DNA of 64,000 nt from Arctopsyche grandis (Eukaryota > Arthropoda > Insecta > Trichoptera > Hydropsychidae): the NCBI RefSeq assembly GCF_051622035.1, contig NC_135356.1, positions 248,001-312,000 of the forward strand, read 5' to 3'. The position numbers were made by a program, and so were the translations under genes. The notes under the pieces were generated by a model, which saw only the letters and a program-made list of their open reading frames with translations, did not search any database and had not been told where the DNA came from. Below, one piece after another: positions 25,001-36,751 of the stretch. Each line of letters starts with the position of its first letter. The first letter of the stretch is position 1.

Positions 25001-28000
25001 CACTGAGCCGAAGTTTTTAGTTCAAGCAGTATTTTTTACGACTGGCAACACCGTTTTCTAATTCCCGCCGTTCGGTCTAATACGAATGCGATATATTGCA
25101 ACATTGGCGCGAGTAACAATTCCCGAATTTATTACATGTATGTACATATGAAGTTAGCTTTCGATCAGCTTTTTAAAACCTTGAAAGAAACTGAAATTGA
25201 CAGTTTATCTTTATTAGGTATGTATTATATAACCAAAGGGCTTTAGTGAGTGCACTTGTAACTTTAGTAGTTTTACACTATAGTTACTTGAAAAATGTCA
25301 TCACATAGGTTGAAAACAGCTTGCTTCAAGTGTTGCTCTTACCTTCTAGCTTGGGATATCTTTTGCACCGAGAGATACTTTTGAATGGAAGCTTGATTGG
25401 CACAAAACATGGCCGTCCAATAGAATGTGCCACCGATAACCACCGACCAGAAGCTGTGACGTACCGTAGGGTCGGGGTCCATACTGAAATATTTGCACGA
25501 AAATTATTATTACAATTGAGAGGAAACTCATGAGAAAAGAGCAAGGCAAATGAATGGTTGTCGAGTTTTACTTGAACAGCTCGAGTCGATCAGTATTGTA
25601 TGAATGAGACCATATGACTGCTGGGCCTCCTACCATTGATTCTCCGAACACCAGCACTAGAAGTAGAGATCCTACCAAGACTGCTGTTTGGAATGTGTCA
25701 GTCATGATCACTGCTTTCATGCCACCCTATTTATAAACACAATTAAATTAATATTACATATATTATATGTACATATGTATACACGTGTACCAATGGTTAT
25801 ATTGAAAGTTTTTCTTCAATGAAACGCATATTTTATGAGTAAAACTTTATTGTACCTACATATATCTGAAAGCTCGGTACGGCAAATAGGTGTACCTAAG
25901 TCAAATGCAATATCGTTCATATGATCACCACGGTTTCGTTTATCTGAACATTTTTATGATTTAAATTGAATAAAATGGCTGTAAATCAGCCTTCACGATC
26001 GTGAGATTCAACTAATTTGAAAAGTAAGGTATGATGCTGTAAAGTTTACCCCATAAAATGTGTTTTTATATTTAAGAAAAATTTCGCTGTAATCATTGGT
26101 TCACTCTTTATGATTTTAGTATTGTAAATGTATTTCTGTATTATATGATGTTTATGTATTTACCTGTGATGCATAAAATATGCATACTACGTATACTAAA
26201 GATACTGCAATGTACGTGTTGAGGCCAGTAACTGAAATTATTTATAAAATATAAATTATTTAATTATAATTTTTTTCTTCTCCTAATATATGATATTATT
26301 TTCAATGAGAAATTCTAATACATATGTTTAGATCAAATCAAATTAAATAAGTAGCATGTTGCAAACAATGCACAGTTTGATCTTTCCCTTATATATTTTT
26401 ATATTTACTACATGTAAACGCTAAATGCTGTCATTATTGAGATAAAACAGTCGCTCAAAGCTAAAATCTGAAATCGTAAAAATTGCAAAGTTTCAAAACG
26501 ATCGGAAGAATGTAGGATGTAATATAATATGTTGTCAGACCAATGAGTGAAGTGAAATATAGAAGAACCTTGTAAAAACATATGTAGATTGAAATTTAAA
26601 CCGCACAATATTCGCATAGACATGTACATACATATTTATTTTCGCATATACATATGTATATAGCTATTTTCGCAAGCAAAATATTAATATATTTGAAATG
26701 TTTACCGTTTTTATTAATATAATGGTACATAGATCTTTATATAATATTTACCATTACTAAGTGCCAATGCTGGTGCGTAGACTGCTACTGATGTATAGAG
26801 GACCATTTGAAAGATGTATAGGGCGCTGGCCACAATTCGGACACTTTTTGAAAACCTCAATTCCTGAAAAGCAACCAACCTAAGTGTTATTATGAGAAAA
26901 CTAATACATACTATGCACGTTGATGTTTTAAAAAGGAAAAAAATGAACGAAGTGGCAGAGAACCTATGTATGTAGGTATGCCACGCGACCTAAACGTCAA
27001 ATTTCAAAGAATTTTCATAACATGTAAACAATTATGGAGGATGAACGAATGAGACGACTGGCATGTTAATGCACGTGTTTATTATATGACAGCTGAAGAC
27101 AGAGTGAGTAGCGGCTCTCCGAACCCAGCCGGGTTGGTCCCCACTCGCAGGAAGGCAACCAAACTCGACCATGTCGTATAAGCGAGCCGCCACACAATTT
27201 TCAAAAATTACATACATATATACTTTTTTATTTTTCCAACAATTAAATATATGTATATTTTCCTACAATTGATAAAATAATTTAATAGATTCTCTGTAAC
27301 AATACCCCATACTCATCATATAATAATATATATGTATGTATATAAAAACGGACGCGATGTGTGTTTATCCATGTTCTTAATTTAAGATGTTTAAGATTTA
27401 AATATTGTCATTGTATTAGATTATGAGTAGAAATGTAGATGTAAGAGGTATTAACGTTTATTATTTGACAATTTTGATGATTAAAAATATTCTGTTTAGT
27501 ATTTATTTATGAGTTTATATTTTGAGGTAAGATATCTCCTCATTTAAATGTTTTAACTTGATTATGTTAAAACATATAAAACGTATGAAATTAAAAATAT
27601 TTCAAGATTTTGATGTAACTACGTTGTTGTTTTATAGTTACTGGTGAAGTACCTTATGATTAAATTTTAATATGTCTAATGATTGCAATAAATTATTGTT
27701 AAATTGAATCTTGTTTTAATTTGTCTTGATGCTTGAAATAATAAAAGATGAAAAATGTTAAGAGTGGAAATGAAGCATTGCAGAGTATGGGAGACGATGA
27801 TTGTCAATCGAGGGCGAATAAGGGCGAAATCACACAGGAATGTGTGATTTTTTTTTAGATGTGGCATGCCGTGCACATATTCATGGCACGCCCAGCATAT
27901 ACCGTCCCAAAATCACCCTCTGGTGTGTTTTCGGTAAAATTTTATCCTAGCTTGACGGTGATCTATAACGGTGTATCCCATATTTGAAGAAATATTGGAG

Positions 28001-31000
28001 AGCCCCCACAGCGGGGAGCCAAGCACACGACGTGCCGTTCTTCCCAGTGTGATTTTGCCCTAATATTTCAGGAGTAGGCGAGTGTAGGATTTGGTTTACG
28101 AACACGTGACGATGGAATATGGTCGCGAGCATGCATGTGTTCCGAAACACACCACGCTGGTACATAGACAAATAGCGGGAAAGAGAGCCTGTTGTTTATC
28201 CGAGTTGATAATAAAGACGTTAATTAACTGTTTTTGTCATGTGTTTTCTTTGACAAATCACATGTATGTAACGTATCATTTACATCGATTTCATGTAATG
28301 TGAAGTAGGTACACTTACCAAATATTGAAAGCACGAAGTCAGCCTGAGCTTCATGAAGACCGGCAAGTAGAAGTTGCTGGTGATGGGCATGACAAATATA
28401 AACGCCAAGCATATCAGCCAATACTGGGAGCCATGTTGGTACATTTCTGCTGGATTCCCGAGTAGTTCAATGGCCGTGATGAAACTGAAACGTAGCAATC
28501 AAAACAATCAATTACGTACACGTGCTCACGTGTCTAGCAATTGGCCTTGCTTGGTCCGGTCAACTTGCAATATTGTCTTCTCACGCTATAGATATCCATC
28601 ACACTGTTAATTTGACTACACCAATACATATGTACATATGTATTTCTACTCACAGTGCATTCTAACCCATGACTCGGAGGGTGGTGGGTTAGAATTTTTA
28701 TCGTTTCTAGCAGATCAGAAAATTAATAAAAAGATCCACGATAAAAAGTTTATTTCACGCTGCTTTATCTAAATATTCACCTACTAGTGTTTTGCCTAGT
28801 TCGTTCTACTATGTACATGGCAAATATTATATTGTGTGTAATACCCCAAGTCTTTCTTTGATATATAATATAATATAACCAGTGTCGGCTCGTGATAATT
28901 CAAATACAGACAAAAATAGCATGCATATGTACTATATTGGGAGGTTCGCAGCCCTGCAGCCAGGGTTGCTAGATTTCCAACATTATAGATCAGGATATTC
29001 ACTATTTCGAACGATCAAAAAGGATTAATGAAGAAATTACCAAAAAAATATTTTTAATTAAATTATAATGTATGTAAATAAGTACATACATATGTATGTA
29101 GAAGAGAACATGTAAAAAATAGTCCCTTAATAATCCACAGAAATCACAGTTATTCAAATATAATGGATACAATTACAGGAATTATAATTTGGTTTATTAA
29201 AAGTTTTATTAAAAGTTTTTTTCCTAGCTTTTAACTTGTTTCAAAATATGTTCGCCAGCTTTGCATTAATTCAGCTTCTACGGTTTCTAACAATAATCTG
29301 TTTCTCTCCCTCCTCCAGGTTGCACTCATTAAACTGAATATTATTTCGCAAATTGCAACAGAATATGGAGATGAAAGGATGTGTGCTACAATTTTATACA
29401 CATTATTGCAAGCGGAATGATCTTTAAAAAATATTGTCTATTTCTCATTTTTGTTCTCGTTTGTTTCAGTAAAAATTTGTTTCAACAGACATCTTCGTAT
29501 AAAAGGTCAACATTGCAAATAATATTAAATAATTTTGTTAGTTCTACAATTGATGAAAATTCAATTCAATTCAAGTTTGGTTTAAGGACAAGACTTTAAT
29601 GGATTGAAATTTGTTACTTTTGAAGTCAAACCATTTCTATTTACATACATTTTTGAACATATACAAATTTTGTCAAGTCGGGATTTTCAGAGGCAATGCG
29701 GGACTCGGGATTTGTCTGCTGAACTCGGGACAGTCCCGCTCAAATAGGGACCCTGCCTGACGGCAAAAAAATCATGCATTTGTACTATACTGGGAGGGCT
29801 GTAGCCCCGCAGCCCATATAGACGAGCTGCCACTGAATATACATAACATGTATATAAATACCAGAGAAAAAAATGGGAATGGTGTGGAGCTTGTGATCCT
29901 CCTACTGACATCATTTCAATATATTTTTTATAGACTCTCAAAAAGTTGATCATATGAATATAAATTTCAAAATTTTAGTCTAATTTTGCGCTCGATGATA
30001 TTTCATCTGGCCTGTCACTAGTATGTATGTACATATGTATTAAATAGTATGTATGTAATGACAGTTTGACATGAATTGAAAAAATAAACACTATTACATT
30101 CAACTAGTACAGCGAATGAATGAAAAATAAATACGGAAACCCGGGGATAGGAAATTTTTCAATTGTTGTTGAGAATAATCTAGTTCCATCTAACTAACGA
30201 ATACCAGTTTTTACGAAGAAAATTTGGTTGTTACTGGTTCACCAATTGAGGCCGCATTTGAGCGTTCGCGTCCACAGCTCAACTGGCCCTTCGATCACTG
30301 TTTCCAGCTACTTTCCGGACCAAAAATGGTTTCATGTATGTACATTCATGCATAAATCTGAGCTGTGATCACCAAAAGTGGAGGAAAAAGATTAAATATC
30401 TATGTAGATATGAACACTGAAAGATGCGTACAAATCAAAACAGTGCCAACTCTTTTGCTAAATACATATGTTCTATTCTAAACACGGCTTCCTAGATCTA
30501 CTCGCCTTCTGATTTAAAAAATCAGCCATTAGAGTTTATCTACTTACTTGATTATTAATGGATTTTCATATTGAACAAGTTCCGCATAATATTTGAAATG
30601 TTAATTACCTAATTATTATTCATATGGATCAAGTCATGTTGGATGAGTAGGTATGCAAAAATTCGCTAAAATATTCAAAATATGTAGTCGAGACATTTTT
30701 CTTACCGAATTTCATTTACTTTTTTTCGCTTCAGTCAAAAAAATCGTTAAAAAATGACAACATTGCGTGATTTTCCGCTACACATACATGTATATACATA
30801 CATTAAAAACACTATCGAACTAAAGCACTGGGTGTTTCTTTATGTAGATGGGTGTATTTTAAAAACAATCTCCAGCTATTCAAATCGTGAAAAGCTAATT
30901 CGTTTTGCCATTCAATTGTATATATGTATGTATGTAAGATAATATGTACGATTTCTTTGGAATGGAACGTACGTGCTGATAAATGTACATATGTACTCAG

Positions 31001-33033
31001 AAACAAAAACAACACACTATTTTTAACTTCTTCTAAAGATTCTAATCCAATTTTTACTGTATCTATGTACATACATATATGTACGTAGTAACAATAGATG
31101 AAGTTTTGTGATCATACGAAAATTCCAACTCGAGATTTTGACTGATTCGAACTCTGATCAACTCGATTACTGATCACGTTTTATAAGTAATACATAGTTT
31201 ACTCTTCCACTATTTTTTTCAAAATGACCCTTTAAATACGTATGCCCTTCACGAGAAAATTCAGCTATATTATTTGTATCAATGTGATGAAAATAAAAAA
31301 TAACCATTAAATTTAATAAACCGAAAGTGGGACTTTTTCCTCTTAGAAAAGTCATAAAATGTTGTGACCACACTATTTTTTCCACATTACTTAACGTATC
31401 GAACTGAACATTTATATTTGTATTCTTTATGTACTAACTTAGAATTGATAAAGTTTTTGTTAGAATTCGTAAACCGGAAGTAATATTTTTTTTTTACTTT
31501 TTTATGAAGTTTTGTGATCGTGAATAAATTCATCCTGAAGAATTTGACTGATTTGTATCTAGTACCGATTTCTGATTTTTTTTAAAAAGTATTTCATATC
31601 TACATATATATGTAATTTTCAATTTAATATTAAGTAACATAATAATCAGTTTTGTGAAGATTCGCAACTTAATCGCATTTCATTTTACCAATTTACAGTA
31701 AAATCTACATACATACATATATGTATATTAGTGGCATTTAAACAAACAAAAAAAATGGTATATGGATTATTATTTAATGCTATCTTGGAGATTAATTAAT
31801 GGTAAAATGGTGAAGTGTTTGAATATTTGCATTAATGTATTTAATTGAGTATTTTATTTATTTTTTTATATGAAGTATTCAAGCATTTGAATATTTGTTT
31901 GTATGTATGTATGTATGTATGTAGTGGAAGAAAATGTGATCAATACTAAAGCACAATTTTAAGTTGACGAATCCTTTATTGTTACTAAATCTTAAACTGA
32001 AATTCATAGACATGAAATTTCAATTCGGCATACCAAACGGTTTCAGAAAAAAAAACTCAAAACTCACGTGTGAAAGTTGTGTGAAATTCACTATACCGAA
32101 TCTAAATACGTATGAATATACAAAAGTTTCAGCTAAATCTACATATGTATGTACATATGACGTAGTTTCGAAGTGAAAAGAATCTAAAGAAAGGTTAAAA
32201 ATACTCGATCGTCTCAAATGTTAGTAAGATAGTAAGCAACCGTGGTCTTGGAAAGGCTCCTACCCTTTTCAAAACCCACCTACTTCCTAAGTTAATGCAC
32301 CCTGAGCTCATATCAAACGGTTTCAGAAAAAAAAAAACTCAATTCACGTGTGAGAGTTGTGCGAAATTCACTATACCGAATCCTCGTATGAATATACAAA
32401 AGTTTCAGCTTAATCTATGTACATATGACGTAGTTTAGAAGAGAAAAGAATCTAAAAATAAAGATAAAAAATACTCGATAGTTTCAAGTGTTAGTAAGAT
32501 ATGTAATAAGCCACAGAGGTTTTGAAAAGACTTCTAGACACCTTCACAAGTAAGTTTAAATTGAGCTACCGAACCTATACCGAATTTGGCGATCTTGGGT
32601 TTGAAACTGAGGATTCGTACATGACTACAATAGTATGTTGTCAGAAATTAGAAGTGAGCGTTTAATTAATTAAAAAAGGAGGAGGAGGAGGAGTATTATT
32701 AACGGTTAGTTCAACGCACTTGTGTCGTTTGCGATATTGAATATTAATTATGTATGTGCGAGTGTGTTGTTACCTTGTAGCCAAGCTCATGGCCATAGGA
32801 GCAGTGCCCATCGACGACCCACCCAGCAGAAAGTCATCGCTGCTCGTCTGCTTCTTGCTGAAGAAGCCGTAGAAGAGTCCGATGCAGCACGAAATCACCA
32901 ACATCCCCACCAGCACCGAATAGTCCTGCCACGAGAACTCGTTCAAGAGTTTCGATCCTGAAGCATCGCCCAACACACACCCCACCATCATCGCCATCAC
33001 CATCGCCACAGTCACCACACTTTGGTTTTCCAT
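22077..33033 (-). CDS. SLC5 sodium/solute symporter (SMVT/SMCT-like)
   Basis: Plasma-membrane Na+-coupled transporter of the branch that takes up vitamins (biotin, pantothenate) or monocarboxylates; the substrate cannot be told from sequence. Thirteen coding exons: 32774-33033, 28319-28484, 26752-26863, 26164-26231, 25572-25726, 25343-25483, 24462-24564, 23492-23607, 23320-23419, 22898-23068, 22625-22803, 22333-22516, 22077-22229. Every boundary is GT-AG, all phases agree, and they give 635 residues, the usual length of the family. Landmarks: FLLGGSSMG in exon 1, [20 protein letters not shown] across the exon 1/2 splice, [11 protein letters not shown] at 141-151, YAPALALSN at 171-179, GGMKAV at 203, [20 protein letters not shown] across exons 7/8, ANSKGAV at the end of exon 10. 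Two N-glycosylation sequons (N504, N509) sit in an extracellular loop. The ATG at 33033 is the only good start after an acceptor-like CAG at 33045. Confidence 0.93.
23641..23897 (+). mobile_element. Non-autonomous Helitron-like element
   Basis: The right end has the hairpin CCCGTTGAAATCAACGGG (about 23867-23885) followed by TACAACACTAGT, fitting the Helitron 3' rule of a short hairpin before CTRRT. The left end AAAACGGACGCAATGTGTGT recurs at about 27343. It lies in an intron of the symporter gene and encodes nothing. Confidence 0.6.
24851..24962. mobile_element. MITE, GTCACTAAAATCTCGA ends
   Basis: Perfect 16-bp terminal inverted repeats (24851-24866 and 24947-24962) bound a 112-bp element. 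It lies in the symporter intron that separates its seventh coding exon (24462-24564) from the sixth. A related copy, partly matching, begins at about 36063 (GTCACTAAAATCTG). Confidence 0.7.
25727..26751 (-). other. Symporter introns 4 and 3
   Basis: These two introns flank the 68-bp exon at 26164-26231. They are AT-rich with no recognisable element. Confidence 0.6.
27027..27200 (-). repeat. Solo-LTR-like repeat, copy 1
   Basis: Read on the minus strand it begins TGTGTGGCGGCTCGC, contains CCTGCGAGTGGGGACCAACC and an AATAAA-like hexamer, and ends near CCATAATTG. A plus-strand copy with about 90 percent identity by eye lies at 51845-52013. The TGT start, poly(A) hexamer and roughly 170-bp size suggest a short LTR or a SINE; no internal retroviral genes are seen. 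Confidence 0.5.
27201..28318 (-). other. Symporter intron 2, middle part
   Basis: This contains a Helitron-like left end (AAAACGGACGCGATGTGTGT at about 27343). It is otherwise AT-rich, with a less AT-rich block at 27880-28170 that has no recognisable coding signal. Confidence 0.5.
28882..29836. mobile_element. Non-autonomous hAT-like element
   Basis: The left end CAGTGTCGGCTCGTGATAAT and the inverted right end CAGTGGCAGCTCGTCTATAT match the hAT terminal pattern also seen at 43633 and 51207. Flanking octamers AATATAAC and AATATACA agree at 6 of 8 positions. Subterminal sequence (GCATGCATATGTACTATATT and GTACAAATGCAT) is shared between the ends. No transposase is visible. Confidence 0.65.
32036..32540. 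repeat. Direct tandem duplication, ~280-bp period
   Basis: The block starting AAACGGTTTCAGAAAAAAAA at 32036 recurs at about 32316. Both copies share TTCACTATACCGAATC, AATATACAAAAGTTTCAGCT, ATATGACGTAGTTT and TACTCGAT in the same order. The copies differ by about 10-15 percent plus indels. It lies in the symporter intron. Confidence 0.8.
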
Positions 33034-33045
33034 CTCGTCTACCTG

Positions 33046-34819
33046 CTGGAGGTGTACAAATATTGTTAGTGGACCGTCTCTCTTAACATACACTGCAAAT
33101 GTGATTGTGAATGGATCGTCATGTCGTTTTGTGTATACGCATATGTATTACATATATACATATAATAATGGGTGCGACTGGCTCGTTCGGGATTCATCCA
33201 GAATCTAACTGGTGTGCTCTTGTACTAAACCCTTGCCTCGGCCATTTAATTGATCTGTTTCGTGTGCGTGCACGTGTACGCACAGTACTTCGTACATATT
33301 TCAACGACAATTATACAATGATTTTCTTTTTTACAAGCCTCTTCTAAGTATATTTCACTTCGCTAACGATTCAGTATCCTACAGTCTTGCGATCGATCTG
33401 AAACTAGGGACTATTTACAACTTTGTTTCTTAGATGGGCGTATACAATTGGACTCCGACAGATAAGGAATGCTTTGAATTCATATATTATGATTAGAAAT
33501 ACAGAATTTATAAATATTTTATGATTAGAAATATAGACGGCGCTCTAGAAGCAGTCCTCTTTTTTGAAACTCGGAACTTACATTTTTGAAAGTTGATAAT
33601 TGGATTCCAACTTGAATGAATATTTATGATTGTAAATATAATTTTTACTAATACATAGTATTGATTGCGACAGGGGCGGACAACTAAGTTGTAAACTTTG
33701 CTTTCCTTTGCCTATAATATAATATATAATATCGCTATTCTGTGTGTCTGTGTAAGATAATGCTCGCAATACTAGTCATTTCGATTCGACTTACATATAT
33801 ACGTCGCAGCTAAAACAATGCCAAAAAAACGTACGAATAAAATAGCAAAATAAAAAGACTTCTGTATGTATTACCAATGTTTCCTCTAGGCGAGTCAAGT
33901 TAAACCTCTGAGCAAAATCAAGTTAAGTGAAGTCTCTGAGCATTTACCACCATCTATGTATTGAAAGTGTATTTAATTATATTAATTGATTTATTTATTT
34001 TCTCTATTGTTTCTACGTAGGTAAATAGGTAGATTTTACCATTTTTCTTTTCATATTAAACAATTAAATATATTCAAAAGGTATTTAAAAAAAACAGGAC
34101 CGACACATTTTTTTAAACGTATAGCTTAATATGCCATAACCCATGCGATGATATTAATTACATCGGGCACAATACTAGTATAATATAAAAGCAAACTTAT
34201 ATAATGGCCAGTATTTATTTTGTCAGTGAAATTGTAAATAGGTTTATGCGCTCTTTTTCCTATTATGCTGTACATTAACGTTAGAATAATATAATACTAT
34301 AATTACTAACAAAAATAAAATAGAAAATGATCAGTAAATAGATATAAGACGCATTGTGCACATAATTTAGAGTAACAATGAAAAGCATTTAAAAATCAAA
34401 ATAAAATTTGCTCAGTGAATTAACTTGATTTGGTCCGTTAGTTACACATATGTATACATACACATTATCCGCCTCCAATCGCATATTTTCAAATTAATAC
34501 ACGTACTTATCATAAACTATTATCAATGAATTTCTGTGTAAAAGTTACTCGCTATCCATCGAAAAAAAACTTCATCTATTGTTTACACGCACATGGATAA
34601 AGTAAGAATAATACAAATTAAATATACTATCATTATCAAGATCATCCCTTATTATATTAATAGGATTATCTTGAAAACCGCAAGACTTTGTAGTAAGGTA
34701 AGTATTAACTATTAACTAGCTATTAATAACCTATTGTATTCACTCCCCAAAGATTTTTTGATCTATGTGTAATATGTACCCCAGCCCCCCGTATATTTAA
34801 TAGTGTAACACGAACTCAC
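33046..34819 (-). other. Symporter 5' intron
   Basis: This lies between the first coding exon and a probable leader exon. It holds a Helitron-like 3' end at 34140-34179 (CATCGGGCACAATACTAGT) and the arm-family copy at 34230-34405. Nothing else is seen. Confidence 0.5.
34230..34405 (+). repeat. Third copy of the inverted-repeat arm sequence
   Basis: From ATTGTAAATAGGTTTATG to AAAAGCATTTAAAAATCAAA this segment follows the arm sequence at 46189-46400 and its inverted copy at 49690-49892, with about 10 percent differences. It shows that the arm family exists elsewhere. Confidence 0.75.
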
Positions 34820-34873
34820 CTGAAGAATCTGCAATTGATTGTACAATATATGAATGCTTCGAGTAGAGTACTC
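34820..34873 (-). other. Probable non-coding leader exon of the symporter gene
   Basis: Minus-strand acceptor TTTCTTTCAG at 34874-34883 and donor CAG|GTGAGT at 34814-34822 bound a 54-nt exon with no useful start codon. It fits between the TATA promoter near 35070 and the acceptor before the coding exon. Confidence 0.5.
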
Positions 34874-35008
34874 CTGAAAGAAAAGAAATGAATAGTAATT
34901 ATCCAAGTCGTGCATAACGAATGTAAATTTAATAATGCAGGCGTGATGGTGATATTATATGTATGTATGTAGGTGGGAAAAAAAGAAAAAAGAATTGTAA
35001 TTACTTAC

Positions 35009-35072
35009 GTACGTCGTTGGGAGAGGATTGAAGTATAGTGTGGCTTAGGCTGCTAAGTGACATCTTATATAC
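35009..35072 (-). promoter_or_regulatory. TATA promoter and leader exon 1 of the symporter gene
   Basis: The minus strand carries GTATATAAG at 35064-35072. A start about 28 bp downstream would open a short exon ending at 35009 with the strong donor TAC|GTAAGT. Spacing and the donor support a promoter; the start site itself is inferred. Confidence 0.5.
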
Positions 35073-35521
35073 GCGTACAGACATTGATAAGTGGCAGCTT
35101 ACTCTGCATATGTGCTTTATCAGCGCACGTAAGAATTCATTATATGCATTGTATGCAACAATGCAGACAATGAATTCACAATTGATGAAGGTGCAATTAA
35201 AATAGGAAGAGGAAAGGATACAAATGAGAGATGTTGCTACGAAGGATCAGGCGAGTTCCGGTAGTTGCCAATTGTGCTAGTTTCGCACGTGACAAACGCA
35301 GCAGACGCGTTGTCTGCATACACACTGTGTGTGTAGGTACCATTTTATATTGTGTTTATCCATAACGAGGTATGTGTACCGATCAGTGCCATAGCGGGGG
35401 GCGATTGCCAAGGGCGCTACATCGGATTCACTTTTATTTTAATCATTATCAAAATTCAAATTTACATTTATTTACCACTTACATACGTATGTAATTGGTA
35501 AAAGTCGGAATTGTCGACAGG

Positions 35522-35982
35522 GGCGGAGACCGCTAGGTCTGAAGGGAGGCTCGGTCGACCCGTTCCTTCCTGTCATTGGCTACTCTTTGCGATGCCAATA
35601 GTATTGCCGTGCCCTGATGAAATACTGCCTGGTTCGCATCTAATTTCGGACGGTTGGGCGGCGTACGGAAATATTCCACATATTGCGAATGGAATATACA
35701 CGCATTCGTTTGTGGTTCAATACAAATGCATCTAAATATGAATCAAAATGGGTACGCGATGTGCCAAATTGACGCCTCATCTTTCTTTTCACACGCATCC
35801 ACATTTTGCGTATGTATCCACGAAATTATAACGAACCAGGCAGTATATGTCGGAGTATTTCATCAGGGCACAAAAGTCGAGTTAATTCAGGGCACGGCAA
35901 TACTATTGGCAACGCTAAGAGTAGCCAATGACAGGAAGGAGCGGGTCGACCGAGCCTCCCTTCCGACCTAGCGGTCTCCGCC
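35522..35982 (+). mobile_element. Merlin-type element with ~100-bp inverted ends
   Basis: The left arm GGCGGAGACCGCTAGGTCTG and the inverted right arm GGCGGAGACCGCTAGGTCGG stay aligned for about 100 bp (CATTGGCTACTCTT, CCAATAGTATTGCCGTGCCC). Plus-strand 35605-35720 reads ILPGSHLISDGWAAYGNIPH then NGIYTHSFVV, the second catalytic region of Merlin/IS1016-like transposases. The rest of the transposase is gone. A target duplication is not clear. Confidence 0.75.
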
Positions 35983-36231
35983 TTTTTCAAGGCTCTTCTT
36001 TCAAATGTAAAATGTAGATTTCGCATTTCCAATGCTAAAGGGTTCGGTGATTATTGATTGCAAAGTCACTAAAATCTGTATAATGGAACATCTGGCAGCC
36101 GAAAATTCCATCATACTAACGAGAACTCAAGTGCCAAATATCCCGTATTCGCAATTTTCATGGCGAAAATTGTCTTTTGGGCGATCGCAATGGAACTAAT
36201 AATCGAATTACCGCTAAAAGATTATAAAAAT

Positions 36232-36268
36232 ACTAGTGTTGTGCCCGATTAAATATATTTAATCGGGC
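36232..36268 (-). mobile_element. Helitron-like 3' end, minus strand
   Basis: On the minus strand the hairpin GCCCGATTAAATA/TATTTAATCGGGC (36243-36268) is followed by ACAACACTAGT. The terminal CTAGT and the ACAACACTAGT box are identical to the end at 23897. No matching left end was found nearby. Confidence 0.55.
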
Positions 36269-36751
36269 ATTTAAATATATAAAAAATATATTTAATGATA
36301 TACATATATCAGCGTTTCCCAATCTTTTTTGACTCGCGTACCACTTGGTACGCGAGTACATATGTACATTACGCTAAATTGTACCACCATATAAAAATGA
36401 TTGTATTTCATGAAATTTGTTATTGCAAGTGTATAGATATATAGTATTTGAATGGTATTGAATATGAACACGGGTAGACGTAATGGATGTTTTGTTAAGA
36501 AATTTTGTGGAGAAAAGATATTTGAGGAGTCACAATTATAATATGTTCAAAATTGTAGTAGATATATGTACATATGTATCTACTATTTCGTCATACTTCT
36601 ATTACTGATAGATGGTTATAATAAAAACACAAAATTACAAAATACATATAATATATTTTCTTTCCTTAATTAAATCTTACAAATATTTACAAAATAAATT
36701 TAATGAGATCCTTTTGCTTGTTTAGAGGAACATAGTTTTTTAAAATTCGAT

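Larger units (their letters stand above)
28485..32773 (-). other. Symporter intron 1 (between first two coding exons)
   Basis: A 4.3-kb intron. It holds an 11-bp-stem hairpin at 28659-28695, a hAT-like element (28882-29836) and a tandem duplication (32036-32540). The stretch 29840-32030 shows only AT-rich sequence with repeated ACATATGTATGT motifs. Confidence 0.6.
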
